DNA of 33,492 nt from Clostridia bacterium (lineage in GTDB: Bacteria > Bacillota > Clostridia > Oscillospirales > RGIG577): assembly GCA_017405765.1 (NCBI GenBank), contig JAFQZS010000034.1, positions 1 to 33,492 on the forward strand, in the 5' to 3' direction. Under the pieces are notes generated by a model. It was not told the origin of the DNA. It was given only the letters and a program-made list of their open reading frames with translations, and did not search any database. Position numbers and translations under genes: made by a program. Below, piece by piece: positions 7,421 to 15,723 of the stretch; position 1 is the stretch's first letter, and every line of letters starts with the position of its first letter.

Positions 7421-8149
7421 TTATTCAAAATCCATCATATTTTTAAGCTTCTTTATTATCTTTTTTTCCATACGTGACACCGACACCTGAGATATTTGCA
7501 AGATCGAGGCGGTTTGTGACTGCGTAAGGTCGTGAAAATATCTGAGTTTTATTATTGCCTGCTCCTTATCGGAAAGCTTTGAGATCAGAGAATTTAAAGC
7601 GATCCTGTCTAAAAGCGCGTCCTCGCCGCCTGAAACTGCTACGGTGTTTTCAAGAGTTTGGCCGTCTTCTTCGAAAATAGGCGAGTTAAGGCTTTTAGGC
7701 GCTCTTGCAGCTTCAAATGCTGAGGCTATAAGCTCGCTGTCTACGCCAAGCATTTCTGAAAGCTCATGAAGCTTCGGCTCGCGTCCCAAAAGCTCTGTCA
7801 GCTCTATAGATGCTTTTTGCGCTTTGAAAGCAAGCTCCTTTAAGCTTCTTGAGGATTTTATCATGGATGAATCTCGTAAGAATCGCTTGATCTCTCCAAG
7901 TATTAAGGGTACGGCATATGTCGAAAACTTTACGTTGTAAGAGACGTCAAAATCGCGCGCGGCGCGAATAAGCCCCATGGCGCCTATCTGATGAAGGTCT
8001 TCCGTCTGCGTTTCGTATCCCGTAAAGCGCGAACATATGTTGTAAACAAGCTTCATGTTGTTTAGTACAAGCTCTTCTCTTGCGCTTTCGTCTCCGTTTT
8101 TGATCCTAATTATCAGCTTGTCGTTTTCGGCGGCATATGAATTCTTCAT
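7421..8149 (-). CDS. sigF: Forespore sigma factor SigF
   Basis: The 242-residue sigma-70-family protein has region 2 (about 25-95, with the NMKLVYNICSRF and DLHQIGAMGLIRAARDFD helices and the FSTYAVPLILGEIKRFLRD segment), region 3 (about 100-160) and region 4 with a helix-turn-helix (about 190-237, LTQSQTASILQISQVSVSRMEKK). In endospore formers sigma-F is the first forespore-specific sigma factor, held inactive by SpoIIAB until SpoIIAA releases it. It is the third gene of spoIIAA-spoIIAB-sigF, starting only 3 nt after spoIIAB. No strong ribosome binding site precedes its ATG, so translational coupling to spoIIAB is likely. Operon context separates it from the closely related SigG. Confidence 0.93.
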   Translation of the reverse strand: MKNSYAAENDKLIIRIKNGDESAREELVLNNMKLVYNICSRFTGYETQTEDLHQIGAMGLIRAARDFDVSYNVKFSTYAVPLILGEIKRFLRDSSMIKSSRSLKELAFKAQKASIELTELLGREPKLHELSEMLGVDSELIASAFEAARAPKSLNSPIFEEDGQTLENTVAVSGGEDALLDRIALNSLISKLSDKEQAIIKLRYFHDLTQSQTASILQISQVSVSRMEKKIIKKLKNMMDFE

Positions 8150-8152
8150 TTT

Positions 8153-8587
8153 TTACTGCCGTGTGATTATGCGCTTTCGCATGACAACTTTCGTGCCGTA
8201 TCCTACGCGCGATGTGACTTTGACGCTGTCCATAAAGCTCTCCATTATCGTAAAGCCCATACCGCTTCTTTCCCCTGTTTCGCAGGTGGTGAAGAGCGGC
8301 GTTCTGGCCTGCTCGATATCCTCTATGCCGCTTCCTTTGTCGGATACGCTTACCTCGAGAGTGTCGGAGTTTATTATTCGTGCTCGTATGCGTATCTCGC
8401 CCATCGTGTCCTTATAGGCGTGCACAATAGCGTTTGTAACAGCCTCCGACACCGCTGTTTTTATCTCGGTGATATCGGAAAGCGTAGGGTCGAGCTGCGA
8501 GGCAAATGCCGCTACTGCGGCGCGTGCAAACCCCTCGTTTACGGAGCGCGCCGGTATCAGAAGCTTCAGGTAATTGTTGACCGTCAT
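8153..8587 (-). CDS. spoIIAB: Anti-sigma-F factor / serine kinase SpoIIAB
   Basis: A 144-residue GHKL-type ATPase that binds sigma-F and phosphorylates SpoIIAA. The N-box is ETKxx-type around Glu48 and Asn52 (SEAVTNAIVHAY), the G1 box is DKGSG at 83-87, and the G2 box is GERSGMGF at about 105-112. Length matches the family (about 145). GGGGAGG lies 10 nt before ATG 8587. It sits 18 nt after spoIIAA and 3 nt before sigF. The full switch is therefore present and looks intact. Confidence 0.95.
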   Translation of the reverse strand: MTVNNYLKLLIPARSVNEGFARAAVAAFASQLDPTLSDITEIKTAVSEAVTNAIVHAYKDTMGEIRIRARIINSDTLEVSVSDKGSGIEDIEQARTPLFTTCETGERSGMGFTIMESFMDSVKVTSRVGYGTKVVMRKRIITRQ

Positions 8588-8605
8588 TTTATGTATACCT
8601 CCCCT

Positions 8606-8911
8606 TTATTTAAAACGTATAAGCTTATTCACTCCGGACATTTCAAAAATACGACGTATCGCCGAGTTTTTGACAGACAGCTCGACTTTTCCGCCCATCT
8701 CGCTTAAAAGCTTATAGCGTCCGAGTACAAGCCCTATGCCGGAGCTGTCCATAAATGTTAGCTTATCCATGTTTATAATAAGCGTATTTACAGGCTTCAT
8801 TGAAATAATATCGTCTATGGCGTCGCGCGTCATTTTTGCGGTATGATGATCAAGCTCCCCGTTTAGGAATACAGTAAGCTCGTTTTTGTTGTATGAGTAT
8901 GTTATCTCCAT
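8606..8911 (-). CDS. spoIIAA: Anti-anti-sigma factor SpoIIAA
   Basis: A 101-residue STAS-domain protein. The segment FMDSSGIGLVLGRYK carries the phosphoacceptor serine (Ser56-Ser57, the SpoIIAB target). Dephosphorylated SpoIIAA binds SpoIIAB and frees sigma-F in the forespore; the phosphatase SpoIIE is not in this window. GGAGG precedes ATG 8911 with good spacing. It is first in its operon, and a candidate Spo0A box lies about 70 bp upstream. It is shorter than B. subtilis SpoIIAA (117) only at the C-terminus. Confidence 0.93.
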   Translation of the reverse strand: MEITYSYNKNELTVFLNGELDHHTAKMTRDAIDDIISMKPVNTLIINMDKLTFMDSSGIGLVLGRYKLLSEMGGKVELSVKNSAIRRIFEMSGVNKLIRFK

Positions 8912-8978
8912 GGCTATACCTCCGAAAAAGCATTTACAAAGGTATTTTAGAGCGTGAAAGAAAAAAAGTCTTAAGAAG

Positions 8979-8987
8979 TTTGTCGTA
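8979..8987 (+). promoter_or_regulatory. Candidate Spo0A box upstream of spoIIA operon
   Basis: TTTGTCGTA matches the 0A-box consensus TTTGTCGAA at eight of nine bases. It lies about 70 bp upstream of spoIIAA, a position expected for Spo0A activation of spoIIA. I cannot find a convincing sigma-H promoter between it and spoIIAA. Confidence 0.45.
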
Positions 8988-9008
8988 AAAAAACCGCCCG
9001 AAGGCGGC
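8987..9008 (-). terminator. Rho-independent terminator of the rqcP transcript
   Basis: Minus strand: GCCGCC (9008-9003), loop TTCG, GGCGGT (8998-8993), then a run of seven T. The UUCG tetraloop and T-run make a textbook terminator 13 bp after the rqcP stop. Its T-run abuts the candidate 0A box. Confidence 0.88.
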
Positions 9009-9020
9009 GTTTAAATCAGT

Positions 9021-9263
9021 TTATATCACGACCTCATACATGCTTGTCGCGTCGTCCTTTTTTACGGTTTCTTTAATATCCGTAACTTTAACTTTAATGC
9101 TTTTCTGTCCGAATAATATTTCTATTATATCTCCCGTTTTCACCTCGTAAGACGCCTTCGCAGGGCGTCCGTTTACGCTTACCCGCCCCGCGTCGCACGC
9201 TTCGTTTGCGACGGTGCGGCGTTTTATCAGCCTCGACACCTTTAAGAATTTATCAAGTCTCAT
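9021..9263 (-). CDS. rqcP: S4-domain RNA-binding protein RqcP (YabO-like)
   Basis: An 80-residue protein made almost entirely of an S4 RNA-binding domain: MRLDKFLKVSRLIKRRTVA, then the RVSVNGRPAKASYEVKTGDIIEI strand-turn. In Bacillus the homologue RqcP stabilises the ribosome-quality-control complex with RqcH during C-terminal tailing of stalled nascent chains. The position after a mazG and an HU gene is the normal Firmicutes neighbourhood. In many relatives yabP and yabQ follow; here a terminator follows instead. The alternative Hsp15-like label is less likely given size and context. Confidence 0.85.
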   Translation of the reverse strand: MRLDKFLKVSRLIKRRTVANEACDAGRVSVNGRPAKASYEVKTGDIIEILFGQKSIKVKVTDIKETVKKDDATSMYEVVI

Positions 9264-9294
9264 GGTATTCCTTTCAAAAACAAATCATACAAAT

Positions 9295-9325
9295 ATAGCT
9301 TCTGTTTATAAAAAACAGAAGCTAT
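9295..9325 (-). other. Intergenic hairpin between HU and rqcP
   Basis: ATAGCTTCTGTTT (9295-9307) pairs perfectly with AAACAGAAGCTAT (9313-9325) around a 5-nt loop. On the minus strand it follows the HU stop by 18 bp, with a weak tail (ATTTGTATGATTTG). It could attenuate read-through into rqcP, so that the abundant HU message is separated from rqcP, or protect the HU mRNA 3' end. Confidence 0.55.
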
Positions 9326-9343
9326 GATTTACGCGATGAACAA

Positions 9344-9616
9344 CTATGCGATAGTATCTTTAAGAGCCTTACCTGCCTTGAAAACAGGTGCTTTCGACGC
9401 CGGAATGTCTATTGTTGCGCCGGTCTGAGGATTTTTGCCCTTGCGTGCGGGACGTTCTTTTACTTCAAACGTACCGAAACCGATGACCTGTACCTTATCG
9501 CCTTCTTTAAGCGCGTCGGTGATAACGTCGAGTACCGCGTTGACAGCGAGATCCGCATCCTTTTTTGATAAACCAGATTTTTGTGCAACAGTAGCTATTA
9601 ATGTGCTTTTGTTCAT
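9344..9616 (-). CDS. hup: HU family DNA-binding protein
   Basis: A 90-residue HU/IHF-fold histone-like protein that bends and coats DNA as a dimer. It shows the helical N-terminus ([15 protein letters not shown]), [28 protein letters not shown] with the DNA-binding beta-arm, and the [12 protein letters not shown] end, all at family length. The start is ATG 9616, because GGAGG stands 5 nt before it; an in-frame TTG 12 nt upstream overlaps that ribosome binding site and is not a plausible start. It lies between mazG and rqcP as in many clostridia. Confidence 0.96.
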   Translation of the reverse strand: MNKSTLIATVAQKSGLSKKDADLAVNAVLDVITDALKEGDKVQVIGFGTFEVKERPARKGKNPQTGATIDIPASKAPVFKAGKALKDTIA

Positions 9617-9672
9617 GATAACCTCCAAATATTTAATTTTCTCTTTTTTATAGTGAATACAGAGCCATTAGT

Positions 9673-10467
9673 TTAAGCCTTTTGTTTTGATTCATTCCAG
9701 AGCTCGTCCATTTCTTTAAGGCTTAACTTGTCAATATTCATATTATAACGTAACTTCGCCTGCTTTTCAATATATAAATAACGACTTATAAATTTTTTGT
9801 TGGAGCTCATTAAAGAAAGCTCCGGGTCTACGTTGTGACGTCTTAAAAGGTTTATGCAGGCGAACATGACGTCACCGCCCTCTTCCATGATCTTTTCGCT
9901 GTTACCGCTCTTTAACGCATCCGAAAGCTCGTCCGTTTCCTCTTTGAGCTTTGAGAGAGCGTCGTCATCGGTCTCAAAATCAAATCCTACTTTGGCGGCT
10001 GCTTTTTGTATCTTATATGCATACATCGGAGACGGAAGACTTTTTGCAATGCCGTTCATTACGTCCGACTGTTTTTTCTGGGCTTTTTCCTGTTTTTTTA
10101 TCTTGGCCCAGTTGTCAAGCACTTCGTCGGCATTTTCGGCCTTAACGTCCGAAAAAATATGAGGATGTCGGCGTATGAGCTTTTCGCATATGCCCGTCGT
10201 AACGTCGTCCATATTGAAACGGTCGGATTCTTCGGCCATTTCCGTATGAAATACGACCTGGAGCAACACGTCGCCGAGTTCTTCCTTTAAATGCTCGTCG
10301 TTTCGCTCCTCTATCGCGTCAATGACTTCGTACGTTTCCTCGATAAAATTGCTCTTTATCGAATCGTGAGTCTGTTCGCGGTCCCAAGGGCAATCTTTGC
10401 GCAGGATCTTCATTATGTTTAGTAAATCGGCAAAATTATAAGTGTTTTTTCGCTCAAAGTCAACCAT
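9673..10467 (-). CDS. mazG: Nucleoside triphosphate pyrophosphohydrolase MazG
   Basis: A house-cleaning hydrolase that converts (d)NTPs, including aberrant ones, to monophosphates plus pyrophosphate. It has tandem MazG domains: the first carries CPWDREQTHDSI, then EETYEVIDAI and EELGDVLLQVVFH (metal-binding EExxE...ExxD pattern), the second has LKEETDELSDAL and EEGGDVMFACINL. From ATG 10467 it is 264 residues, like E. coli MazG (263); it lacks the N-terminal methyltransferase-like domain fused in B. subtilis YabN. That ATG shares one base with the upstream stop codon (TAATG) and follows AAAGGA. A start 30 nt earlier would lie inside the upstream gene and is less likely. Confidence 0.93.
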   Translation of the reverse strand: MVDFERKNTYNFADLLNIMKILRKDCPWDREQTHDSIKSNFIEETYEVIDAIEERNDEHLKEELGDVLLQVVFHTEMAEESDRFNMDDVTTGICEKLIRRHPHIFSDVKAENADEVLDNWAKIKKQEKAQKKQSDVMNGIAKSLPSPMYAYKIQKAAAKVGFDFETDDDALSKLKEETDELSDALKSGNSEKIMEEGGDVMFACINLLRRHNVDPELSLMSSNKKFISRYLYIEKQAKLRYNMNIDKLSLKEMDELWNESKQKA

Positions 10468-12119
10468 TATTTCGATATCCTTTCTTTTTTTATCCATCCG
10501 CGGCGTTCCATTATCGAAACGAGCTTCTTTCCCTTTGGCATAAGAAGCAGATCCTCGCGGATGAAACCGCGCAGAGCGACGAGCATGAAGAAGTATATGA
10601 GCATAGCTATCACGAGCGCCGCAAGCGTGGCGATATGCGGACTTATTATCCTTGATATTGCGTTATAACATGCAAGCGCGCCTATACCCATAGCCGCCGC
10701 GCTTACCAGCGGCTTTATGAGCATATTGAGAAAGTTCGGACGGACGTGCGTAACTCTTATAAGCATTATAAAGTTAAGTATCGTTATCGTAGCATAACAT
10801 AGCGTGGTACCTATCGGAGCGCCGCTTATATTTATCGACGGAGTGCCCACAAGGAAATAATTCGTAACGAGCTTTACTACGCCGCCGCAGAGCATGGTAA
10901 AAACGGGTATATTCGGACGGCTTATCGCCTGAAGCATTGAATTCGTTATCGAGACCATGCAGACGAAAAGCACGCCTGCGCCCAGCGAAGTGAGCAGCGG
11001 AGCCGCGATCTCAACTTCTTCAAGGCGCTTGAAGAATATAAGGCTTAAAACGGGCTTGCTCAGCATCGCAAGTCCTATGGCGCACGGCATCGCGATAAGC
11101 ATGCCTATGCGAAGTCCCGAGCCTATGGTGGAATGAAGCTTTGCTTTGTCCTTTACGGCAAAGGCTGCCGAGATTATAGGTATTATGCTTATGCTTAAGC
11201 TTACTACTATCGAGGGCGGCAGGTTGAAAAGCGTTACGGCCATAGACGTATAAGTGCCGTAGAGCGAATTTGCCTGCGCCTGCGAAAAGCCTGCGTCTCC
11301 GAGACGGTTCATAACGAGCAAAAGGTCGATAAGATTCGTTATGCTTATGACCGAAGCGCCAATAGTCACGGGTATGGCTATTTTTAAAAGCTGCTTGAAT
11401 ATTTCCCTGCCGGGTCTTGCCTTTTGTCCCTTTGCAAGGCTCTTGATTTCGCGTACTCGCTTGGAGCGGTTGTAATACACCCACATGAGGATCGCGCCCA
11501 AAACGCTGCCCACGGTTATGCCGGTAACGGCTCCGGAGGCCGCAAGCTCAATAGACTGACCGGCTTTGATTATCATATAGGCCGCAATAAAGCCGACAAC
11601 GAGCTTTGCTGCCGCTTCTACTACCTGCGACATAGCAGTCGGTATCATATTGGAAAGCCCCTGGAAAAAGCCGCGGAAGGTAGACATTATCGCAACGAAG
11701 AATATCGCCGGCGCTATTACGAGCACGCTGGTCATGGCTTTGTCGTTATTGGCTGCTTTTGAGAAGGCGTCGGCTCCGAAGAACATTATGAGCGAAGCAG
11801 CAAGCCCCACGACCATGAATACGAGAAGCGATATATTGAATATTCGCTTTACGTCGGCCCATTTGCCCAAGGCGGCGTTTTCAGATACCATTTTTGATAT
11901 TGCAACGGGGAGTCCGGCGGTTGAAAGCACGAACAGCATCTGATAAATGCTGTATGCAGTCTGAAAATACCCCATACCTTCGCTGCCTATTAAATTTGTA
12001 AGCGGAACCTTGAAAAGCGCGCCTATTATTTTTACAATGACGTTTGCCGCAATAAGGATCATCGCGCCGTGCATAAACGAACTTTGGGTGTTCGTAAGAG
12101 CGGATCGTCTTTCGTTCAA
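10467..12119 (-). CDS. SpoVB/MurJ-like lipid flippase (MOP superfamily)
   Basis: A 550-residue polytopic membrane protein with about 14 hydrophobic segments spread over its length and basic loops, starting with ALTNTQSSFMHGAMILIAANVIVKIIGALFKVPLT, the typical N-terminus of SpoVB/MurJ/YabM polysaccharide-biosynthesis transporters. Members flip lipid-linked precursors; SpoVB proteins act in spore cortex synthesis and some replace MurJ. The neighbourhood (mazG, HU, rqcP, then spoIIA) supports the SpoVB/YabM branch, but I cannot separate it from a housekeeping Lipid II flippase. The start is TTG at 12119, with GGGAGG 8 nt before it and no ATG in place. Overlaps mazG by one base. Confidence 0.88.
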   Translation of the reverse strand: MNERRSALTNTQSSFMHGAMILIAANVIVKIIGALFKVPLTNLIGSEGMGYFQTAYSIYQMLFVLSTAGLPVAISKMVSENAALGKWADVKRIFNISLLVFMVVGLAASLIMFFGADAFSKAANNDKAMTSVLVIAPAIFFVAIMSTFRGFFQGLSNMIPTAMSQVVEAAAKLVVGFIAAYMIIKAGQSIELAASGAVTGITVGSVLGAILMWVYYNRSKRVREIKSLAKGQKARPGREIFKQLLKIAIPVTIGASVISITNLIDLLLVMNRLGDAGFSQAQANSLYGTYTSMAVTLFNLPPSIVVSLSISIIPIISAAFAVKDKAKLHSTIGSGLRIGMLIAMPCAIGLAMLSKPVLSLIFFKRLEEVEIAAPLLTSLGAGVLFVCMVSITNSMLQAISRPNIPVFTMLCGGVVKLVTNYFLVGTPSINISGAPIGTTLCYATITILNFIMLIRVTHVRPNFLNMLIKPLVSAAAMGIGALACYNAISRIISPHIATLAALVIAMLIYFFMLVALRGFIREDLLLMPKGKKLVSIMERRGWIKKERISK

Positions 12120-12186
12120 ATGATAAGCCTCCCGAAGTTTTTAATAAATATTATTGAGCGCAATGCCTTTTTATGCGATATACTGC

Positions 12187-14313
12187 TTATACATTGAATA
12201 AAAGCTCCGCATAAGTCGGTATAGGCCAAAGCTCTTCGTCCACGATACGCTCCAAAGAGTCGCTGTATCTTCTTATTTCGTCCATATCGCGGCAGATAAC
12301 GTCGCGGTAATAGCAGGCGTTGTCAAACGTAAATTCGCGCCCAAGTATTTTTTTAAGATCCTGTCTTAAAGTATATACAGCTTCATTAAGCGCGTTTATT
12401 CGCGTTGAAACGACCTTGAACTGAATTGACAGATTCTGTGCCGCATCCTTGTCTATCGCGCTTACGGCTGATAAAGTCTCTGATATTTCTTTCAGATATT
12501 TCTGCGACGCCGGAACTATCTGACGGCGCACGAGATCAACGAGCGTGCGCGCCTCTATTATCTTCTCCTTAGAATATTTTTCAAGCATTATATCAAACCT
12601 TGCGGCAAGCTCTGACATCTGGTATATATTGTACCGCTTGAAAATAGCTATGGTCTTTCTTTCGGCCACGACTTTTGCTGCGTCTACCATGTTGGTTATT
12701 TCGGGAAGACCTCTTCTTCGTGCTTCCTCGACCCATTCCTGGGAGTAGCCGTTGCCGTTGAACAGAACGCGACTGTGATTTTTGTAGATATCCTTTATTA
12801 TTTCGCGTATGCCGGTGTTTATATCCTCATACGTTTTGAGGCGTTCGGTTATTATTTCAAAGGATTCCGCCGCTATCGTATTGATTATAGTCGTTGCAAA
12901 GGATACGGGCGCAGATGAGCCGAGCATACGGAATTCGAACTTGTTGCCGGTAAACGCGAACGGCGAAGTTCTGTTGCGGTCGGAGTCGTCTGCGGATACG
13001 CTGGGTATTGCGCCTACGCCTACGGTAAGCGTGCTCTGCTTATGTGCAGGCTGCTTGGGAGTCTCTCCCGCGATGTCGAGAAGCTTGTTCGTTATGTCTT
13101 CGCCCAAAAACATTGAAACGATGGCCGGAGGAGCCTCGACGCCGCCGAGTCGCTGATCGTTTCCCGTATTGGCTGCGGAAAGTCTGAGAAGACCGGCGTA
13201 TTCGTCAACGGCGCGTACCATAGCCGCTATGAACAAAAGAAACTCAAGATTCTCGCGTTCGCCGCCGTTCTTTGGCGGGGCAAGCAGATTCTTTCCCGTG
13301 TCGGTCGAGATAGACCAGTTGTTATGCTTGCCGGAGCCGTTTATGTAGGAGAATGGCTTTTCGTGTAAAAGGCAGGCAAGACCGTGACGGTACGCTACGC
13401 GCTGCATCGTTTCCATGATAAGCTGATTCTGGTCCGACGCAATGTTGGCCGTAGTATAGACGGGCGCAAGCTCATGCTGCGCGGGGGCAACTTCGTTGTG
13501 CTTTGTTTTAGCCAATATGCCCATCTTCCAAAGCTCGATGTCGAGCTCCTTCATGTAGGAGGAAATGCGCTCCGAAAGCGCGCCGTAATAGTGGTCCTCA
13601 AGCTCCTGTCCCTTGGGAGGACGCGAGCCTATGAGCGTGCGTCCGGTGAAAACGATGTCCTTGCGCTGTAAGAACTTCTTGTAATCTATAAGGAAATACT
13701 CCTGCTCTACGCCGATGCTGGGAGTAACTTTTTTCACATCACTGTGTCCCAAAAGCTTAAGAAGCTGTGTCGCTTTCTCGTTTAGCGCCTGCATTGAGCG
13801 AAGCAGCGGCGTCTTTTCGTCAAGCGTTTCTCCCGTATAAGATAAGAACGTAGTAGGTATGCAGAGAGTAACGCCCGACATATCCTCCTTAAGAAACGTA
13901 GGCGAAGTCGGGTCCCACGCAGTATATCCGCGCGCCTCAAATGTAGCTCTGAGTCCTCCCGACGGGAAGCTCGAAGCGTCGGACTCGCCTTTTATGAGTA
14001 CCTTGCCGTTGAATTCAAGTATAGCGTGTCCCCCATGCTCCGCCGCCAAAAAAGCCTCGTGCTTTTCGGCGGTAGAACCGTTCAGCGGCTGAAACCAGTG
14101 CGTATAGTGAGTCGCTCCTCTTTCAAGCGCCCACTCCTTCATTACGAGAGCTATCTCATCGGCAACCTCGCGTGAAAGCTGATATCCTCCGTCTATGGCT
14201 TTTCTGAATTCCTGATAAGCCTGCGCGCTTAAACGTTCTTTGATTATGCTCTCGTGAAAGACGTTACACGCAAAGTCTTTCTCCATTACAAAGCTATTAT
14301 TATCCATACACAT
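12187..14313 (-). CDS. glnN: Glutamine synthetase type III
   Basis: Makes glutamine from glutamate, ammonia and ATP. At 708 residues it has the length of the large GSIII class (about 700), not the 440-470 of GSI. Class motifs seen: THYTHWFQPLNGSTAEKHE near the N-terminus, GVEQEYFLID at 201-210, HNEVAPAQHELAP, and NGSGKHNNWS. These supply metal and ATP/glutamate binding residues in GS. Start assignment is the weak point: the ATG at 14313 (MCMDNN) has no good ribosome binding site close by, while a GGAGAAAGGA lies about 40 nt further up; ATG at residue 3 is an alternative. A small CCCAA/TTGGG hairpin lies in the upstream 100 bp; I found no clear promoter. Confidence 0.95.
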   Translation of the reverse strand: MCMDNNSFVMEKDFACNVFHESIIKERLSAQAYQEFRKAIDGGYQLSREVADEIALVMKEWALERGATHYTHWFQPLNGSTAEKHEAFLAAEHGGHAILEFNGKVLIKGESDASSFPSGGLRATFEARGYTAWDPTSPTFLKEDMSGVTLCIPTTFLSYTGETLDEKTPLLRSMQALNEKATQLLKLLGHSDVKKVTPSIGVEQEYFLIDYKKFLQRKDIVFTGRTLIGSRPPKGQELEDHYYGALSERISSYMKELDIELWKMGILAKTKHNEVAPAQHELAPVYTTANIASDQNQLIMETMQRVAYRHGLACLLHEKPFSYINGSGKHNNWSISTDTGKNLLAPPKNGGERENLEFLLFIAAMVRAVDEYAGLLRLSAANTGNDQRLGGVEAPPAIVSMFLGEDITNKLLDIAGETPKQPAHKQSTLTVGVGAIPSVSADDSDRNRTSPFAFTGNKFEFRMLGSSAPVSFATTIINTIAAESFEIITERLKTYEDINTGIREIIKDIYKNHSRVLFNGNGYSQEWVEEARRRGLPEITNMVDAAKVVAERKTIAIFKRYNIYQMSELAARFDIMLEKYSKEKIIEARTLVDLVRRQIVPASQKYLKEISETLSAVSAIDKDAAQNLSIQFKVVSTRINALNEAVYTLRQDLKKILGREFTFDNACYYRDVICRDMDEIRRYSDSLERIVDEELWPIPTYAELLFNV

Positions 14314-14420
14314 TCACATAATCCATTGAAGCTGTTTAGACTTTATGGATGCTTCCTTTCTCCCAAATGATTGGGTAGTTTTTGATATAAGACCGCCTGA
14401 CTGTTTTTTATATAATTAAG

Positions 14421-15620
14421 TTAATTAAACTCATCAAACGCGAACTTCGTGCCGTCTGCTTCCGGAACGCCGTAATAATCCCACTGGTGATCCGTGTCGC
14501 GCATATATTCACTCGTAACATTAAAGTATCTGTGAGCCATATTCATAACGAATGTGTCGTCATGTATATTCTCTTCGGTTATGTGTGCGCCTATGGGATC
14601 GTCCCACGTTACATCAACGCAGTACCAATCGCTCTCAAGACGAACCATGTTCCACGCATGCTCCTCTGTCGAATATTCGTGCGCGCCCAAAACAATGGCG
14701 TTTTCTATACCGAGCATATCCATAAACAGTGAAAACGACGAAGCATATCCCATACAAGTGGCTTTGCCTTTTATAAGCAGACCATACGGGTTTGCACTGT
14801 CAGGATCGCCCGCCGCGGTTATTGCGTCCTCGTCATAATAAGTATGAGTTACAATGTAATCGTGAACGGCGTGCTCCTTTTCATAATCGCTCATATCTTC
14901 GGTTATTATGGCGGATATGATCTCCTTTGCGGCTTTTAATATCGCCTTGTCTTTTGTTGACAGCGAAGACTCGTCGCCGCTGAAGTATGCCTTTAGTATA
15001 TCCGACGTATCATATATCGGCAATTCATTTAATTCGGAATCGTTAAATACTACGTATCCGTTTTCATCAAGCAGAGGTTCGTCGGATCCCTCGTTCTCTT
15101 TATCATAAGACGCAGCTTCAAGAGACGCTTTCACAGCGTTGTTAAAAGCCGCCTTCGCCGCATCGACGTCATCGCATATCAAAAGAAGCACATATCCGTC
15201 ATCAGAGGTCACAACTTCCGCGCGAGCGACTGTTGCCGCAGCCGCAGGAGCATATCCCGAAAAATCGTTAGTGCGTCTTTTCAAGTATTCCAAAAGCAAG
15301 CAGGAAATCTCATATCTGTCCTCGCCGCCGCGAGAATGATCTTCCCGGAATACGGCTATTTCATGAGGGTCCATGCCCTCTGCATGTATGACTGCGGCGT
15401 CGGAAAACATTGTCTTGTCAACGCCGTATACATTTTCGGCGTAGTCATATACGCCGTCGAAGGCGGAAAGCGTTTGTGTATAAAGCGAAACGTCGGGCTG
15501 GCTTTCAAGCACTGTTTTGGCTGCATCCAAAGCAGCGATGTCGGCAGCAGTTTCGCTTTTGCATGACGCAGCGGTCATTACCGCAACTAAGCATATGAGC
15601 GCAAAAACAAAGCGTTTCAT
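14421..15620 (-). CDS. Transglutaminase-like lipoprotein with N-terminal DUF4358-like region
   Basis: The 399-residue precursor has a lipoprotein signal peptide with the lipid-anchored Cys at residue 20 (MTAASC). Residues about 45-170 look like the DUF4358 lipoprotein domain of clostridia (a VYGVDKTMFSDAAVIHAEGMDP-type block, EIAVF, then a YAPAAAATVARAEV block). Residues about 240-390 form a transglutaminase-like cysteine-protease fold with a visible triad: Cys289 (KATCMGYA), His321 (EEHAWNMV) and Asp336 (WYCVDVTWDDP). Such domains cut or cross-link peptides outside the cell. The start is ATG 15620 behind GAGAGG; an in-frame codon 27 nt upstream has no ribosome binding site. Its promoter overlaps an exact 0A-box match. 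Substrate unknown; the DUF4358 call is by eye. Confidence 0.82.
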   Translation of the reverse strand: MKRFVFALICLVAVMTAASCKSETAADIAALDAAKTVLESQPDVSLYTQTLSAFDGVYDYAENVYGVDKTMFSDAAVIHAEGMDPHEIAVFREDHSRGGEDRYEISCLLLEYLKRRTNDFSGYAPAAAATVARAEVVTSDDGYVLLLICDDVDAAKAAFNNAVKASLEAASYDKENEGSDEPLLDENGYVVFNDSELNELPIYDTSDILKAYFSGDESSLSTKDKAILKAAKEIISAIITEDMSDYEKEHAVHDYIVTHTYYDEDAITAAGDPDSANPYGLLIKGKATCMGYASSFSLFMDMLGIENAIVLGAHEYSTEEHAWNMVRLESDWYCVDVTWDDPIGAHITEENIHDDTFVMNMAHRYFNVTSEYMRDTDHQWDYYGVPEADGTKFAFDEFN

Positions 15621-15667
15621 TCTTACCTCTCGAGCAGGATGTTTCAAAAAAACAACTACTTTATAAT

Positions 15668-15695
15668 ATTATCATATTAAAGAGCGTTTGTCGAA
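15668..15695 (-). promoter_or_regulatory. Promoter overlapped by a perfect Spo0A box
   Basis: The plus strand reads TTTGTCGAA at 15687-15695, identical to the 0A-box consensus. On the minus strand the same bases give a -35-like TCGACA (15694-15689), then a short 15-bp spacer and GATAAT (15673-15668), about 48 bp before the transglutaminase lipoprotein start. A 0A box over the -35 with non-ideal spacing is how Spo0A-dependent sigma-A promoters are built. Regulation by Spo0A is inference. Confidence 0.5.
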
Positions 15696-15723
15696 TAAAA
15701 CTTATTATAATAACAATAAAAAC

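Noticed and set aside
9344..9628. HU starting at the in-frame TTG giving a four-residue extension
   Set aside because: That TTG is part of the TTGGAGG ribosome binding site of the ATG at 9616.
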